Source: Oikopleura dioica
Lineage: Eukaryota > Chordata > Appendicularia > Copelata > Oikopleuridae
Direction: 5' to 3'
Assembly: GCA_907165135.1 (NCBI GenBank)
Contig: OU015567.1
Coordinates: forward strand, 873,001 to 937,000
DNA: 64,000 nucleotides
Shown: positions 10,084-20,902 of the stretch, piece by piece
Position numbering within the stretch: position 1 is the stretch's first letter
Layout: every line of letters begins with the position of its first letter
The notes under the pieces: model-generated
Told to the model about the DNA's origin: nothing
Databases searched by the model: none
Seen by the model: only the letters and a program-made list of their open reading frames with translations
Translations under genes and position numbers: made by a program

Positions 10084-11713
10084 ATGAACACTACGGTATA
10101 CTCTGATTTTTTGTCGCTTGGAAAGAACATCGAAGAGTTTGACCTGCGACACAATTTCGAGAATGTTGATAAATTTAGACCGCCATATAAGGTAACAGAA
10201 AAGATACTCACAAATCAGAAAAAAAAATTAACTCTTCCTAGTGAAAATCGTAGGCCAGACTTTGTCTAATAATGAATTCAGCTTTCTGTCGGAATTGTTG
10301 TTTTTGGAGTTATTTCAAATCTCAGGAACTGGTCCGATTTTTAGACAGAAATTTTTAATGATGGATTTTCGAGATCGCCCAAAAGTATTTTATACTTCAT
10401 CTTCAAGGACAGTGGAGTCGTCAAAACAGCCCTTGCTCCGTATTATCTCAACAAGAGCAATCGCTCTCGAATGATCGATTTCAACTTCTTCTGGCTCTGC
10501 TCCTTCAGCCTCATGGATTTGCTAGCGCAATCGCTGCTCCTTGGCCAGACTTTTCGGGGCGATTCGTTTTCGGGGCGACTTGAAACTTGCCAGATTGCTT
10601 TGAGCCTCGCTCATTTTTCAAGAATAATGATCTCGATTCAAATATTTTTGATTGCTTGCTACAGACTCAATATTATGACGCAAGGACTGACGACGCGTAA
10701 ACGAATGACGAAAAAGCTTATTGATCAAATTTTCTGCTTTCAGATCTTGGGTGGGCAAGTTTTACCCCTTCTCCAATTGATTCTAGCCCCCATCGGCAAT
10801 GGGGCATTGCCTATCAACTTCGAAGATTTTTGTCCGCCTTAGGCTAGGGTTATCCTAACCCTAACCCTCACCCTAATCCTAGGGTAGCTCTAGAGTGACT
10901 TTTGCCCACCCTAAGTTAGGTGACCCTAGCCATGAATGGACTTTTGCCCACCCCAGGAGAGGGTAATCCTAGCCCTGAAATGACTCTAGCCCACCATAAG
11001 CTAGGACGACCCTAGTCCTAAAGTAACTTTTGCCCACCCTTGTTTTAGACTTATATCGCCATGATCATTGCAGGATACGAAGCCTATGAAGCTGGAAAAT
11101 TCGGATCCAGAGGCTTTTTGACGAAATTGGTACATTCAGGGCAAAATCAAAAGCTCTCCTCGAAATCTTCCTCCGTTATTCGGAATATTATTCCGACACT
11201 CCTCGAAACCTCTCCAATGATGCGCTTTTTGACTCCTACTGCTGGCCAAATTCGAAGAAAGATCCTTTGGTTTTCCGAGACTCTGAATATCGATTCGCTT
11301 TCTATACGATTATTCTTCCAATAAGTGGGCTGATGCTTTGCTACTCGAAAATTGTTTTCATGGTCCGAAAGAGCTACAAACTAATCGGTAACTTTCTTTT
11401 CATTCTTTTTTTTGCAAAAATGATTTGAGATAATGCAACTCGATTGACGAGACAAAACAAGCAACGACTCGACGTTGTGCTAACAAAAAAGCTTGTGCTC
11501 GTTTTTCTGACTTATTCTTTTCTTTCCAGTTTTTCTTACCATCGGTGCTTTTCGACTGTTTCGAGTGGTCAGTGCCTCAAAAAGACAATCCAGCCAAAGC
11601 GATCAAAGACATCGTGCAGCTAAGCTTCTCAGTCCACTCCCCGTCAATTCATTCATGCTTATGATCTACTGATTACATTCGAGCACAACAAGCATATCAA
11701 CTCATGCTTTTAA
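10084..11713 (+). pseudogene. Rhodopsin-like GPCR, unit 1 copy (damaged)
   Basis: Exon 1 (10084-10191) is an extracellular tail starting MNTTVYSDF. Exon 2 (10282-10325) begins TM1 with LSVGIVVFGVISNL. A 60-nt GA-AG intron leads to exon 3 (from 10386): ILYFIFKDSG, ICL1 NKSNRSRM, TM2 FSLMDLLAQSLLL, TM3 with Cys, and ACYRL in the DRY position. TM4 is split by an element at 10750-11038. Exon 4 gives ECL2 and TM5 (YTIVLPISGLMLCYSKI), exon 5 gives TM6 (FLPSVLFDCFEW), and the ORF ends in HAYDLLITFEHNKH. Compared with unit 2, this copy has a TAG in TM4 and a one-base loss near 11117, so it is probably dead. It has a longer, more credible TM6 than unit 2, one base out of frame at a T-run. The ligand is unknown. 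Confidence 0.72.
10750..11038. mobile_element. TIR element with minisatellite core inside GPCR TM4
   Basis: Ends are GGTGGGCAAGTTTTACC and, reverse-complemented, GGTGGGCAAAAGTTAC. A 4-bp repeat CTTG flanks it (10746-10749 and 11039-11042). The core is a ~43-bp minisatellite with units of the form CTTTTGCCCACCCT...CTAGCC, including a telomere-like CCTAACCCTAACCC run. Removing element and duplicate in unit 2 gives FCFQILFKTYVAMLIAGYEA, a continuous TM4. The element class is uncertain. Confidence 0.65.
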
Positions 11714-12250
11714 GCTTTTGCTAAAAACAGTAATAATATATAAGACGGGTCTTGGACCAAGACTCTTGGTTCTTGAAATCGCTTTGCAGCTGCACCGCCC
11801 CGGGAGCTCGCCTCGATCGAGCCCAAAAATTCGAGCGATCCCCCGGGGCTGCGCGCCCAGATTTGATGTTAGATTGGTCCGGAAGCAGCTGAACAGGTCT
11901 TTCTCGGAAATCACCGACGATCTTTTTTTCTGGACCATATTCCGGAAAACACTTTATATAAAAAATACTCGCCATCACCCAAGAAAATTTCTTGTATTTA
12001 AATTTTTCAAAAGGGACAACGTATTCGAAAGTTATTGGAAGAAAACGAAAAATGGCTGCGATAAGCATAGCTATTTTTAATTTTGCTCATAACTTTCGGT
12101 CCCTAAAGAATGCGCGTTTGAACAATTTGGGATGTGTTTCAGACCTTTTGAGTTGGTTTCTTGGGGTTTTTAGTCGGCTCTGGGTGCTTTTTTTCCTCTA
12201 TTTTTGCTTCCGTTGTTTGGATTTTTAAGTCACATTGCTAGAAAAGATAA
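11714..12250. other. Conserved GPCR-distal spacer, possible C-terminal exon
   Basis: Repeated at 21550-21950 and 33887-34260. After a TTTGCAG acceptor-like site a plus-strand frame reads LHRPGSSPRSSPKIRAIPRG and FDVRLVRKQLNRSFSEITDD, basic and Ser-rich as a GPCR cytoplasmic tail would be, and it is well kept in all three copies. I cannot join it cleanly to the preceding GPCR exon. Overlapping minus-strand ORFs look like shadows. Confidence 0.35.
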
Positions 12251-12450
12251 TTAAAAACAACGAGAAAAGAAAAAGAACCGGAATCGACATATTCTTCTGA
12301 GGATGATAGACAGTGCAATGCTAAAAAGAAATAAAAATAGCGAAACATTTGGAAGCCTTACCAAATCGCCAACGAATCTGCTCCTTTCTCCAACAGAATG
12401 AACATGCTTGGCGCTTTTGAAATTGTTGCTTTCGACATATTCTCGCTCAT
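12251..12450 (-). CDS. Possible small membrane protein, two exons
   Basis: An ATG at 12450 opens MSENMSKATISKAPSMFILL. A good GTAAGG donor and a TTTTTAG acceptor then define a 41-nt intron (near 12362-12322), and the frame continues CIALSIILRRICRFRFFFF to a stop at 12251. The result is about 52 aa with one hydrophobic segment. The case rests on intron quality and small-intron context; there is no recognised family and no second copy in the window. Confidence 0.25.
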
Positions 12451-12988
12451 TCGCTGAAAATTCCGATTAGATAATGAATTCATCCTTCTAGGGCGCGCCA
12501 ATCCTCGAAAAAATTGGCCAGTGGAGGGTTGTTAAGGGCTTTCTTGGCCAATCAGCGGCCAGTATCTTTTGCGCCAGCGAATCATTGTAGAGAAAGCTCT
12601 AACCCTAACCCTAGCGCTAACTAAAATCCTAACCCTAACCTACCCCTCTCTTCGTCTTTTGCCCACCCTAGTCATCCTCATTCCCCGGAAAATAGATCTT
12701 TACCTCTTGGATTATGCAAGCCATAAGCGTAGCACTGACTATCGCCCCGACATGAGATGCCAAACGGATCTAGTAGTATTAATTTTAATCATGACAAGTG
12801 ATTGATGAAGGCTGACTGTACTTGATTCGAATCGAATGTGCTGATTGTCGATGTTCGCTTTGCCCCACATAAATTGACCAGAAGGCTCGAACTTAAAAAA
12901 AGGCATTTTCTATCAGGATATCGTGTCCTCGAATTAATAATTGATCGAAACCGGCTCAATTATGAATTGACACCTAATACAAGCAGAA
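12451..12988. other. Intergenic, telomere-like repeats
   Basis: Contains a short imperfect array of CTAACC/CCCTAA units at about 12597-12645, followed by one CTTTTGCCCACCCTAG unit of the minisatellite type seen at 10750-11038. No gene seen in the rest. Confidence 0.5.
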
Positions 12989-15259
12989 TTAATGAAAGAT
13001 AGAACAAACCAGGATGCAAGCAATACACCCCCGAATCAAGCAGCAAATGGTGCCAGCAATGCATGTTTTTGCCAGAATCTTCGAAAAGACTTTTTTGCGC
13101 TTTGGAGCGAGACCAGCCATGGTTCCCAGCATGATTCCCATGGTCTTTTGAGGGGATGAATGTACATTTTTTGGATGGACAAGGGTCAGTTCAACACATC
13201 CCGGAATATTCGCGAAACCGCAAAGTGCGTAAGTCATTATCGTCTCGGACAGCTCAGACAACCACATTTGATTGCCATCACAGTCGCACTTATTGGAGAA
13301 AAAGGTCAGCTCAGAACTCAATAAACAAAAGTTGATGATTACCTTATCTCGTCCAGACTCCCTGTAGCCCTTGGCCGTAGCCAGGGATTGAAAAGCCATA
13401 AATTCTGTGAAGAAAATTTTCTCCCCAAGCAATCGCGCGCAGAATTCAGCTTCAAAGCTTGGCACTCCTAATAAGAAAATCTTCGTCAAATCATCATGCC
13501 GCAATCCTACCCATGAGAAGAACAAAAGGGCGAAAAACAACTCCAAATATCTTTTCGAGCGTGATGCTTTCAATTTCAAACAAGCCACTTAGGAACACCA
13601 CAATGTCGTTAAGACACTCGATCGCAGCCACGAAAACAATCAGCATAGCTAAAACTCTCATTAATTATCAAAAAAAAAAGATATATTTTATTACCAGTTA
13701 TATTCGCGCAAACGGGAAAGGCATCCAATGCTCCTTGTACTGCGGCGCCAAGGAGATTTTGACCACCTTTGGTTTTCTCGTCCTCGGTCTTTTTCGTCGT
13801 CTTTAGAATTGGGCTTTGATAAAAAAATCCTAACTAAAAACTTACGAGTCTCGACGGCGTTACTTCTGGAAACATCAATTTGCCGACCATCAGTGATCCA
13901 GGAGCGGACATAAACGAGCTTGTTATCAATGCTCGAGCATCGATTCCGAGCTTCAAATACGCGCCAAGAACGGAACCAGCGATGGAAGAAAAGCCAGAGG
14001 TCATTACACAGAAGATTTCAGAGTAAGTCATGTGGTCTTTTTTCGGGTCGAAAAGAGTCGAAAATACACAATTCAAATTTTGCCAAACCCTTAATCTATG
14101 TAGGGCCTAATCAAAAGCGGCGACTCGGCGATGCCAACAAAGATGTTTCCAACGCAGGCGACAGCTTCTGATTGGGAGCAATTACAAGTTGCTGTCAACG
14201 CTACCGACAAAAGCTGAATGACGAAATCCATGATGCCGATGTGATAAAGCATTGAAATCAAGGAAGAAAAGAAGATGATGACGGGACAGACGCCAAAGAC
14301 GAAATTTGTCAGGTCTCCTTTGTATCCTTTTAAACGATTTTGAAGGTTGTTTTTGGCGAAAAAATGCTCGATTGAGGTGTCAAAACCAACGATCCTGAGA
14401 ACAAAAAGATTCCTCCTGCATCCGCGAATCGGAGAAGGGCCTTGATTGGCTTGCTGAAGAAAAAATTTTATGAGAAATATTGAAAATGAAAAACCAACCT
14501 GAAATTCTCGATGAAAACGAATCCAACTTCAGTTTTTATCACAAAAGCAGCGATGAAAAACTGCAGCAAAAAGCCCACCAAAATCGGTCGCCAAACGATT
14601 TTGATGATGGAAATGCACATTAGCATGGAAATAATCATATAAATCACCACTCCGAAGGAAGCGACAATGACATTGAATCTGTAGTCGCTTTTGTAAAGGC
14701 TTTCCGCGTAAATTGCGAGCATCAGAAAAAGACCACCAAAAGCCGAGATTTTCCTGACTTGCTTTTTGTCAATTCCATTGAGGGCAGTTTCGACCTTTTC
14801 TTTGTAAAGATCGTATGATTTGATAGCGAGAACGATCAAGTACAAGACGAGGAGAAAACTTGAAAAGAGAGATAAAAAAATTGAAGCTCGATTGAAATTT
14901 TCTAGAGCTTTTTCAACCCCTTTTCCTGGCTCGCTCGAAATCCGAGTAGTAAGCAAGTCCAATATACGCGCCGACCAGAATCATGATCGCTTTTGATGAA
15001 TGTTTGTTCATCTCCATTATCTTCCCGATGAAATCCCTGATGACCTCTCTTGCTGCTAGAATTTTTGCAAAAACAGGATGAATACTCCTTTCTTGCTCTT
15101 CCTCCTCATCCCGAACTTGCGAATCAGTCTCCTCTTGAGTTAGCTCGAGTCGGCCAGTAATCGTGGCTTTTTCGCAATTAAATTCAGAGTTCTAGTGCTG
15201 ACCTTACTTGTCTTTGTCCCCATGTTTTCAGGTTCATCTTCTTGGATCTCTTCGCTCAT
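12989..15259 (-). CDS. SLC28-family concentrative nucleoside transporter
   Basis: Sodium-coupled nucleoside importer of the plasma membrane, single copy here. The acidic N-terminus (MSEEIQEDEPENMG) is exon 1 (15259-15208). Recognisable blocks in order are VGFLLQFFIAAFVIKTEVGF, CVGNIFVGIAESPLLIRPYI, MTSGFSSIAGSVLGAYLKLG, SSFMSAPGSLMVGKLMFPE, GAAVQGALDAFPVCANI, FFTEFMAFQSLA and YALCGFANIPG, all in SLC28 order, ending at 12989. Introns are about 30-60 nt. The one after RPYI fits only as AT-AG (14095-14037). Two frame breaks, near 14930 (AAAAGGGG) and 14410 (TTTTTGTTCTC), must be bridged; both are near homopolymers, so assembly error and decay are both possible. PTS is divergent, 460 bp away. Confidence 0.82.
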
Positions 15260-15718
15260 TATTTTATAATTCACAATTTTCTTGCTAGTGAAATCGTCGA
15301 ATTCACTTGATTTTATCGATTTTAAAGCGTTGAAATGATTTACCCTTCTGTGTCATTTTGGAATCATAAACGAACATGCCCGAGGAAAATTTTGATTGGG
15401 ATAGCGATTGGGAAGCGGCAAGTCAAAGTGACCTTCCCAATCGAGGATTCACCACTGTATTTTGATAATAAAGTCGGAGTCAAAGGTAAGGGAAACCAAG
15501 AAAAAAGATTTTTTGGCTCAAAATGCCGAGATGTTCGTTCATGAAGATTAGTTCTAGAAAAATATGTACCCAATTTTTTTGCGCGATCTGAAATAATAAT
15601 TCTCGGAAGTCATAAGATTACATCAATTGATTTATGTTTTATTGCGATCTCGTTCAATAAAAATCTTACCAACTTCTTTTTTACTCTTATTCCGAACCAA
15701 TTTCGGATAATTTCATCG
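15260..15718. other. SLC28/PTS divergent spacer with acidic short ORF
   Basis: An ATG at 15377 opens a 29-codon acidic ORF (MPEENFDWDSDWEAASQSDL) on the plus strand that stops before PTS. It could be a small upstream ORF or a first exon, but I find no convincing splice to PTS, whose own ATG at 15719 gives a complete protein. Otherwise promoter sequence. Confidence 0.35.
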
Positions 15719-16242
15719 ATGAAGTGCTCGATTATAAGAACAGAGAAAATATGCACTGGCCATCGACTTCATAGGTAGAAATAAGATAGAACAAGAGGTT
15801 AAAATAAAGTTGATATAAGAAAGACTGCAAGTCAGTTAATTGTTCAGTCCGTTTCTGACAGACGAAGAAAACAGAAAAATCTACGGCAAGTGCAATCACT
15901 CTAACGGTCACGGTCATAATTACACCATTCAAGCAGTAATTGAGGTGAGCCACTCTTCCTTAGTTGATTTTCTCTGATTTCTAGGGCGAAATCATAAAAG
16001 ACACGGGAATGGTGATGAACCTCGTCGATCTAAAACGGGCCATGTGGAAAGTGCTGTCTCAGCTCGATCACAAAAATGTGGATAAAGATGTCGAATACTT
16101 CAAAAACTTCCCATCTACCGCTGAAAATATTGCTCGGTGGATTTTCACCGAGCTTTCTCAAGAGCTACCGCCAGGCTCTTATCATCTCAAGAAAATCATA
16201 CTCGACGAAACTGTTAAAAACCGCGTTGAAATCTATGATTAA
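15719..16242 (+). CDS. PTS: 6-pyruvoyl-tetrahydropterin synthase
   Basis: Converts dihydroneopterin triphosphate to 6-pyruvoyl-tetrahydropterin, step two of tetrahydrobiopterin synthesis; zinc enzyme, hexameric, cytosolic. Exons 15719-15774, 15848-15944 and 15985-16242 join in phase to about 136 aa, the usual length. Zinc ligands are His in GHRLHS and the pair in NGHGHNY; YGKCNHSNG holds the catalytic Cys. TGMVMNLVDLK, LDHKNVDKDVEYF and STAENIARWI follow the family closely. The start was chosen because it opens the first-strand sequence (KCSIIRTEKICTGHRL) directly. Introns are GT-AG (73 and 40 nt) and AATAAA follows the stop. It appears intact, with no MITE, and is present only once, unlike GCH1 and CBR. 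Confidence 0.93.
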
Positions 16243-16343
16243 GACCGGTAGTTTATGAATAAAAAGCCTTTTCTTTGATCGAATTTTAAACAGCATCTTT
16301 ATTCAATAGATGAAATCAGGGCAATGAAGCCTTTTGAAAGCCT

Positions 16344-17018
16344 TTAAGGGGTGGTGGTCAAGAAATATTGATATTATTTTTATATTCTTCGTTAAAATAA
16401 TCGTTTTTTTATGATCTTCACCTTTATCTTATAAATTCAACTTTGTACTGAAAAATTTTCAATCAAAAATTCGAAATTTGAGATTTTTTCGAAATTCTTA
16501 GTCTATGACTTCGCATTTTTGACAATGGAAAAGATATTTTTATTGCATATAAAAGCTTCTTAAGATCTTCTGAATAATAATTTATATTAAAACAAAAAAC
16601 AACGATTTTCTGCGATTTTCGTAAAGATTTGCGTGAAAATTGAATTAAAATGTCGATTTTTCAGGAAGAAACATGTTTTCATTCAATTACTATTTTTTTC
16701 TAACGATGCGAACTTTATTAAACATAGCCGCCCACACGCTTAAGGGTTTAAACTTTCCTCTTATCTAGTTTTATTTAGAAAAAAAAAATGATAAGGGAAT
16801 AGGCTATCCCGGATAGCGTTTTTAAGGTCAAGAGATCGGTCCACTTTGCTGCAATTTTTCACCGTTTTTCCGAAAAAATATCATTTTTAAACAGAGCTGC
16901 CCACATAGAATGGACCCTTTTTAACTTATTTACATTGAGAGAATAAAAGTTTTTTTCGAAAAAAAAATTGAGTTTTTTAGGTTGAAAAAAGTCTTAGTCT
17001 CGACCAACCCCCCTTTAA
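16344..17018. mobile_element. Possible TTAA-type (piggyBac-like) MITE
   Basis: TTAA at 16344-16347 is followed by GGGGTGGTGGTCAAGA. TTAA at 17015-17018 is preceded by the inverted relative (reverse complement AGGGGGGTTGGTCGAGA). The interior is AT-rich and non-coding. The inverted repeats match at about 80%, so this is a moderate-confidence call. Confidence 0.4.
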
Positions 17019-18245
17019 CTACAATTGGGCCGTGAAAATAAATGTGGTAATATGATTCGAAGTTTTTAAGCTGGTAATCGCGTGTTTTTTTAACTGCATA
17101 AAATTATAAAATCTTGAAAGATCTAAGAAGAGTCTCTGATCAACAAAAGTTTTGAAAAATTCTGTCGATATTTAGTTTAACCAAATACGATTTGCATGAT
17201 TTTAATATTAAACTAAGCCTATTTAACCCCTGCCCACATATCGACCTAGCCGTAGATAAATTCTAAAAACCTGAAAATGACAACAAAGGCAAGACAGGGC
17301 AACAGGCCCATCGAAAAAAAACAGTTTCAAGTCTCAATTATCTGAAAATGGCAACAAAGGCAACTAGGGCAACATCCCTTCACAAAAAAAAACAACGCTT
17401 GCTAGAGATTGAGGCGAGAGAAAAGAGAAAAAATGAGGTCTCTGTCAGATTTTGCAGGTCCGCAGCGTGCCTCGAATCGATCATTCTTTCTCCCATCAGA
17501 CAACAGTATATATCTTGAAACAGTGAAATTAGCTGAATAATTAGTCCTCACTTTACTTCGGAAAGCTTATCATTACTCAACTAAGTCGCCAGATTGAATC
17601 TCTTTGAGCTTATTTTTGGGAGGAAAAAACGGGTGTGCGTCGATCCCTACGGTTAAAAATGACCCATTCCTAGGAGGTACACTACTCAGTAGGTAAAATT
17701 GAAGAAAACTCAATGGGTCGATATTAGACAAAAATATTTAAAAATTTCACTGACAGTGTAACGAGAAAAAGAAGAAGAAAAGAACTCTCGCTCTTGCTCA
17801 GAATTGTTTCTTAGGTAATGCTTAGGGCGGATGAGAGCCGGATGGTTTCGGACCGGGCGATGCTGGGCGGCGCAGGGCGGCACAATTCAGTACCCCCCGA
17901 ACTTTTTTATTGAATTTTTGGACATAAAATTTTTGGACATTTTTGTTATCTTAAGGGAACTTGGCACACTTTTATACAGCGCTCATATTAAGTTTTGAAA
18001 TTTTTTCCGCGCTAAAATTCTAATTTTCAGGTTTTTATCATGTACAGTTGGTGTCCTTATTTCCGGACAAATTTCGTCCTGATGCCTAAAAATCTGAAAA
18101 ATGTCCTGTTATTTAGTATCCGGCAATTCGGAAACAACTGTATACAGATGTTTTCCCTCTTTTCTTATCAAAATCTTTCTTTGTCTTTAACAAAAATTAA
18201 GTTAAAGGCTGATCACGTATCCCAAGAATATTTTTGGCTTCGGAA
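17019..18245. other. Gene-free region with a partial MITE arm
   Basis: At 17760-17915 lies one arm of the GC-rich element found whole at 20903-21337, in inverse orientation and ending CACAATTCAGTACCCCCC. No matching second end was seen. A short TACAGTTG-ended segment near 18040-18145 resembles a pogo-type remnant. No gene seen. Confidence 0.5.
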
Positions 18246-18812
18246 AACGAAGTAAAAAGAGAATGATCTAGTTTTCTCTCAAAAAAAATTTTAAGCGATT
18301 TTGATGAGATATTTTTCTCAAGAGCATGTATCAAATTTTTGGACATTTTTAAGAAATCGTGGGACAAAACATGCCAAAAAATTTCATAATTATTTGTTAT
18401 TTAGTTTGTCAATGGAAGCTGTTGATAAATGACGAGTTACAGCTAGTGCTTAACCTCTTCGTTTTTATTTGATACTGTTTGAGACCAGAAATTAGTAGTT
18501 AAAAAAATAACATCCAAACAAAGGTTTTAGAAATATCAAAATCATGACATTTACGTAATAAACATACATGATGCAAAACTAGACCTTGGCCGGCGAAGAT
18601 TTGGAACCTCCCATCATTACTCCGCCCAACGACACGTGCGATAGTTAAATCGTCCAATTAACAGTCCAATAAATAAAATCAAAGTTCAAGATCAGGTGTC
18701 AGGTGGATACTCATTTTCTCACACGACTCATCGACTTTGACACTGGAATTTGAACTTTTTTTTTCCTAACTAAGTATTGTTTATTTTGCATCATTAAGAA
18801 TTAAATCGTTTT

Positions 18813-20775
18813 TCAGTTAATTTCACAATCATATCCATTGTTTTCATGACCGGTACATGTTTTGGCTTGCTGCTTCTTCTCGCAGCATGTTTTTCGCGCT
18901 GCCTGAATCAAGCCGACTTTTGGGATGAATAAATGAAAGAGGCAAATTCCGCATATGACTGTGAATCCAATCGATACAGGCACAAAATCTCCATTTTCAA
19001 CGCTATTGGAATCACCGAGAATAAGTCGAAAAAGTGGATCGATTAGCCACATGGCTATTAATGAAGGAGCCATAAGAATGCCATCTGGGCTCGGCAACCT
19101 GAGTACAGGGTCAGGCTCAGGGTCAGGGTTCGAAAATTTTTTCTCGAAATTTACTCAGGAACTCAGGTCAGGGTTTTTCACTCAGTCAGGTACTCAGGCA
19201 AACAGGTCAGGCCTGCTCAGACTCAGGTACTCAGGTCAGACTCAGGGGCCTGACTCAGGGTAAAACACAGGGTTTTTTCGACCAAGTTCACACTTTAAAA
19301 TTATAACCTTTTCGTTTTGCCCAGATAACTTTCAACCTGACAGTCCTGTAATCGGAAAATCCCCCTAATGATGGAAAATCAGTGTAATTGGACCCCCCGA
19401 CGTTGCTAATTGAGCCTTTTTAGTACTTTTTTAAGGTAACTCAGGCCCTATGTGAGCAACTCAGGCCTGTCTTTTAACTCAGGTCAGGGTCAGGCTCAGG
19501 GTTTTTTTTCTCGAGTCTCGATTTTACTCAGGCACACAGGTCAGGGCCTGTGTACTCAGTACTCAGGGGCCTGAGTCAGGGTTTTTCTCAGGTCAGGTTG
19601 CCGAGCCAAGAATGCCATAGAGTGTTGCATAATGTTGAGCGGGAAACATGGTTAATAAAAACTGAAAAATAAAATAGAATAGAAACTTAACTGAGGACTA
19701 ACTAAATGCGGAGAAGCGTAAACAATTGTCTTTGCGATAGAAAAAATTATTATCAGCGCGTAAGCGTTTGCATTGTCGTCAAATGATTTCGCCTCAAAAA
19801 AGTCTTTTTTTGAATAAAAGTTTTTCTTACTTTATAAATCATCTGAGCAGAACAGATTGTGCAGGCGAAGCCAGAATATATCATGATTATAATAAGTGAA
19901 ACCATTTCTCCATTAATTTTTCCGTTTCTGTTGATTTTTTTGCCGATCTTGCTGAGTACTTCTGGAAATGTGGCAAAAATTGGTGAAGCAAATAGAAGAT
20001 AGCCGTAGATTTCGAGAAGATGACTAATATGAGATTTAAGTTCGGTCACATCAGCCGAATTTTTTGCGTATGACCATGTCAACCAAGCGTTGATCCACCC
20101 TTATAATGTTAAAAATTTAAAACCAAAAATGAACGTTACCTTGGATACTTTTTATTCTTGTCGAATAAATTGTAAAAACGACAGAAAAAATTAAGTAAAT
20201 CGGATGAAAGACATTTTCTTTAATTGATTTTTCTTTTGAGTTTTTTGTCTTGTTTCTTTCTTCAGATGTTTCCTCAATTGTATTTGCTTGATCGTTAATA
20301 TTTTTTAATCTGGATATAATGTTGACTTTTGAAAACTCGCAAATAGCCCAATCTGCTCCCGGAAAGTCGTAAGGCATGAGAAAACAGGTTCTTATAAGAG
20401 TCACAATTTTAAATTCATTTTATGAAATTGCGACTTTTCTGCTTATTTATTTTTTAATATGAATCACAAGAACCTTAATGTTAAAAGAAACTCCGGTCCT
20501 TATGTGAATAAAAATTGACAAAGCTGTGAGAATACCCATCATCATTGCAAGGTTTTCATTTAAAGAAGACGACAATTTGCTCATTATCAAAAATGTCGCC
20601 ACAGATGCATCATAAGTACCGGAAAAAACAACAACAGAGGCACCTGCGTATTTCCCCATTATTGAAGCACAAAAAGTATTAAGAACCACATAGACAAGAC
20701 CAGACCATGCAAAGAGAATGAATCCAGGGAAAAATAGAATCTCCGCGAAATTGTAAAGAGACATCAGTAGAAGAC
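18813..20775 (-). pseudogene. SLC43 3' half (exons 3-7), second copy
   Basis: Offset about 18,235 bp from unit 1 and nearly identical, including the GA-AG intron between exons 3 and 4, the 27-nt exon 6 and the MITE in exon 7. Exons 1-2 are missing: upstream, intron 2 carries a new MITE (20903-21337) and at about 21417 breaks into the last exon of a GPCR copy. Without a promoter or the N-terminal membrane segments it is a truncated copy. Confidence 0.82.
19085..19610. mobile_element. hAT-like MITE in SLC43 exon 7, second copy
   Basis: Same insertion as at 850-1375, with AATGCCAT duplicates at 19077-19084 and 19611-19618. The shared site shows that it was in place before the duplication. Confidence 0.85.
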
Positions 20776-20902
20776 CTAGTTTGTAATGACAAAGAGTTTT
20801 TTGGAAGGTCAATGATACCCCGAAATCCCGATTATTTTGATATCAGCATTGTTCATTTTTTGATAAAGCAATGATAATAACGATTTAAATATCAAAAAAA
20901 TT

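Noticed and set aside
11721-12068. Minus-strand 115-codon ORF
   Set aside because: Shadow of a conserved spacer; frame and ends differ among copies, and the opposite frame is a better candidate for a GPCR tail exon.
12597-12645. Telomere or chromosome end
   Set aside because: CCCTAA-like units are few, imperfect and internal, and flanked by genes; similar units occur inside the GPCR minisatellite.
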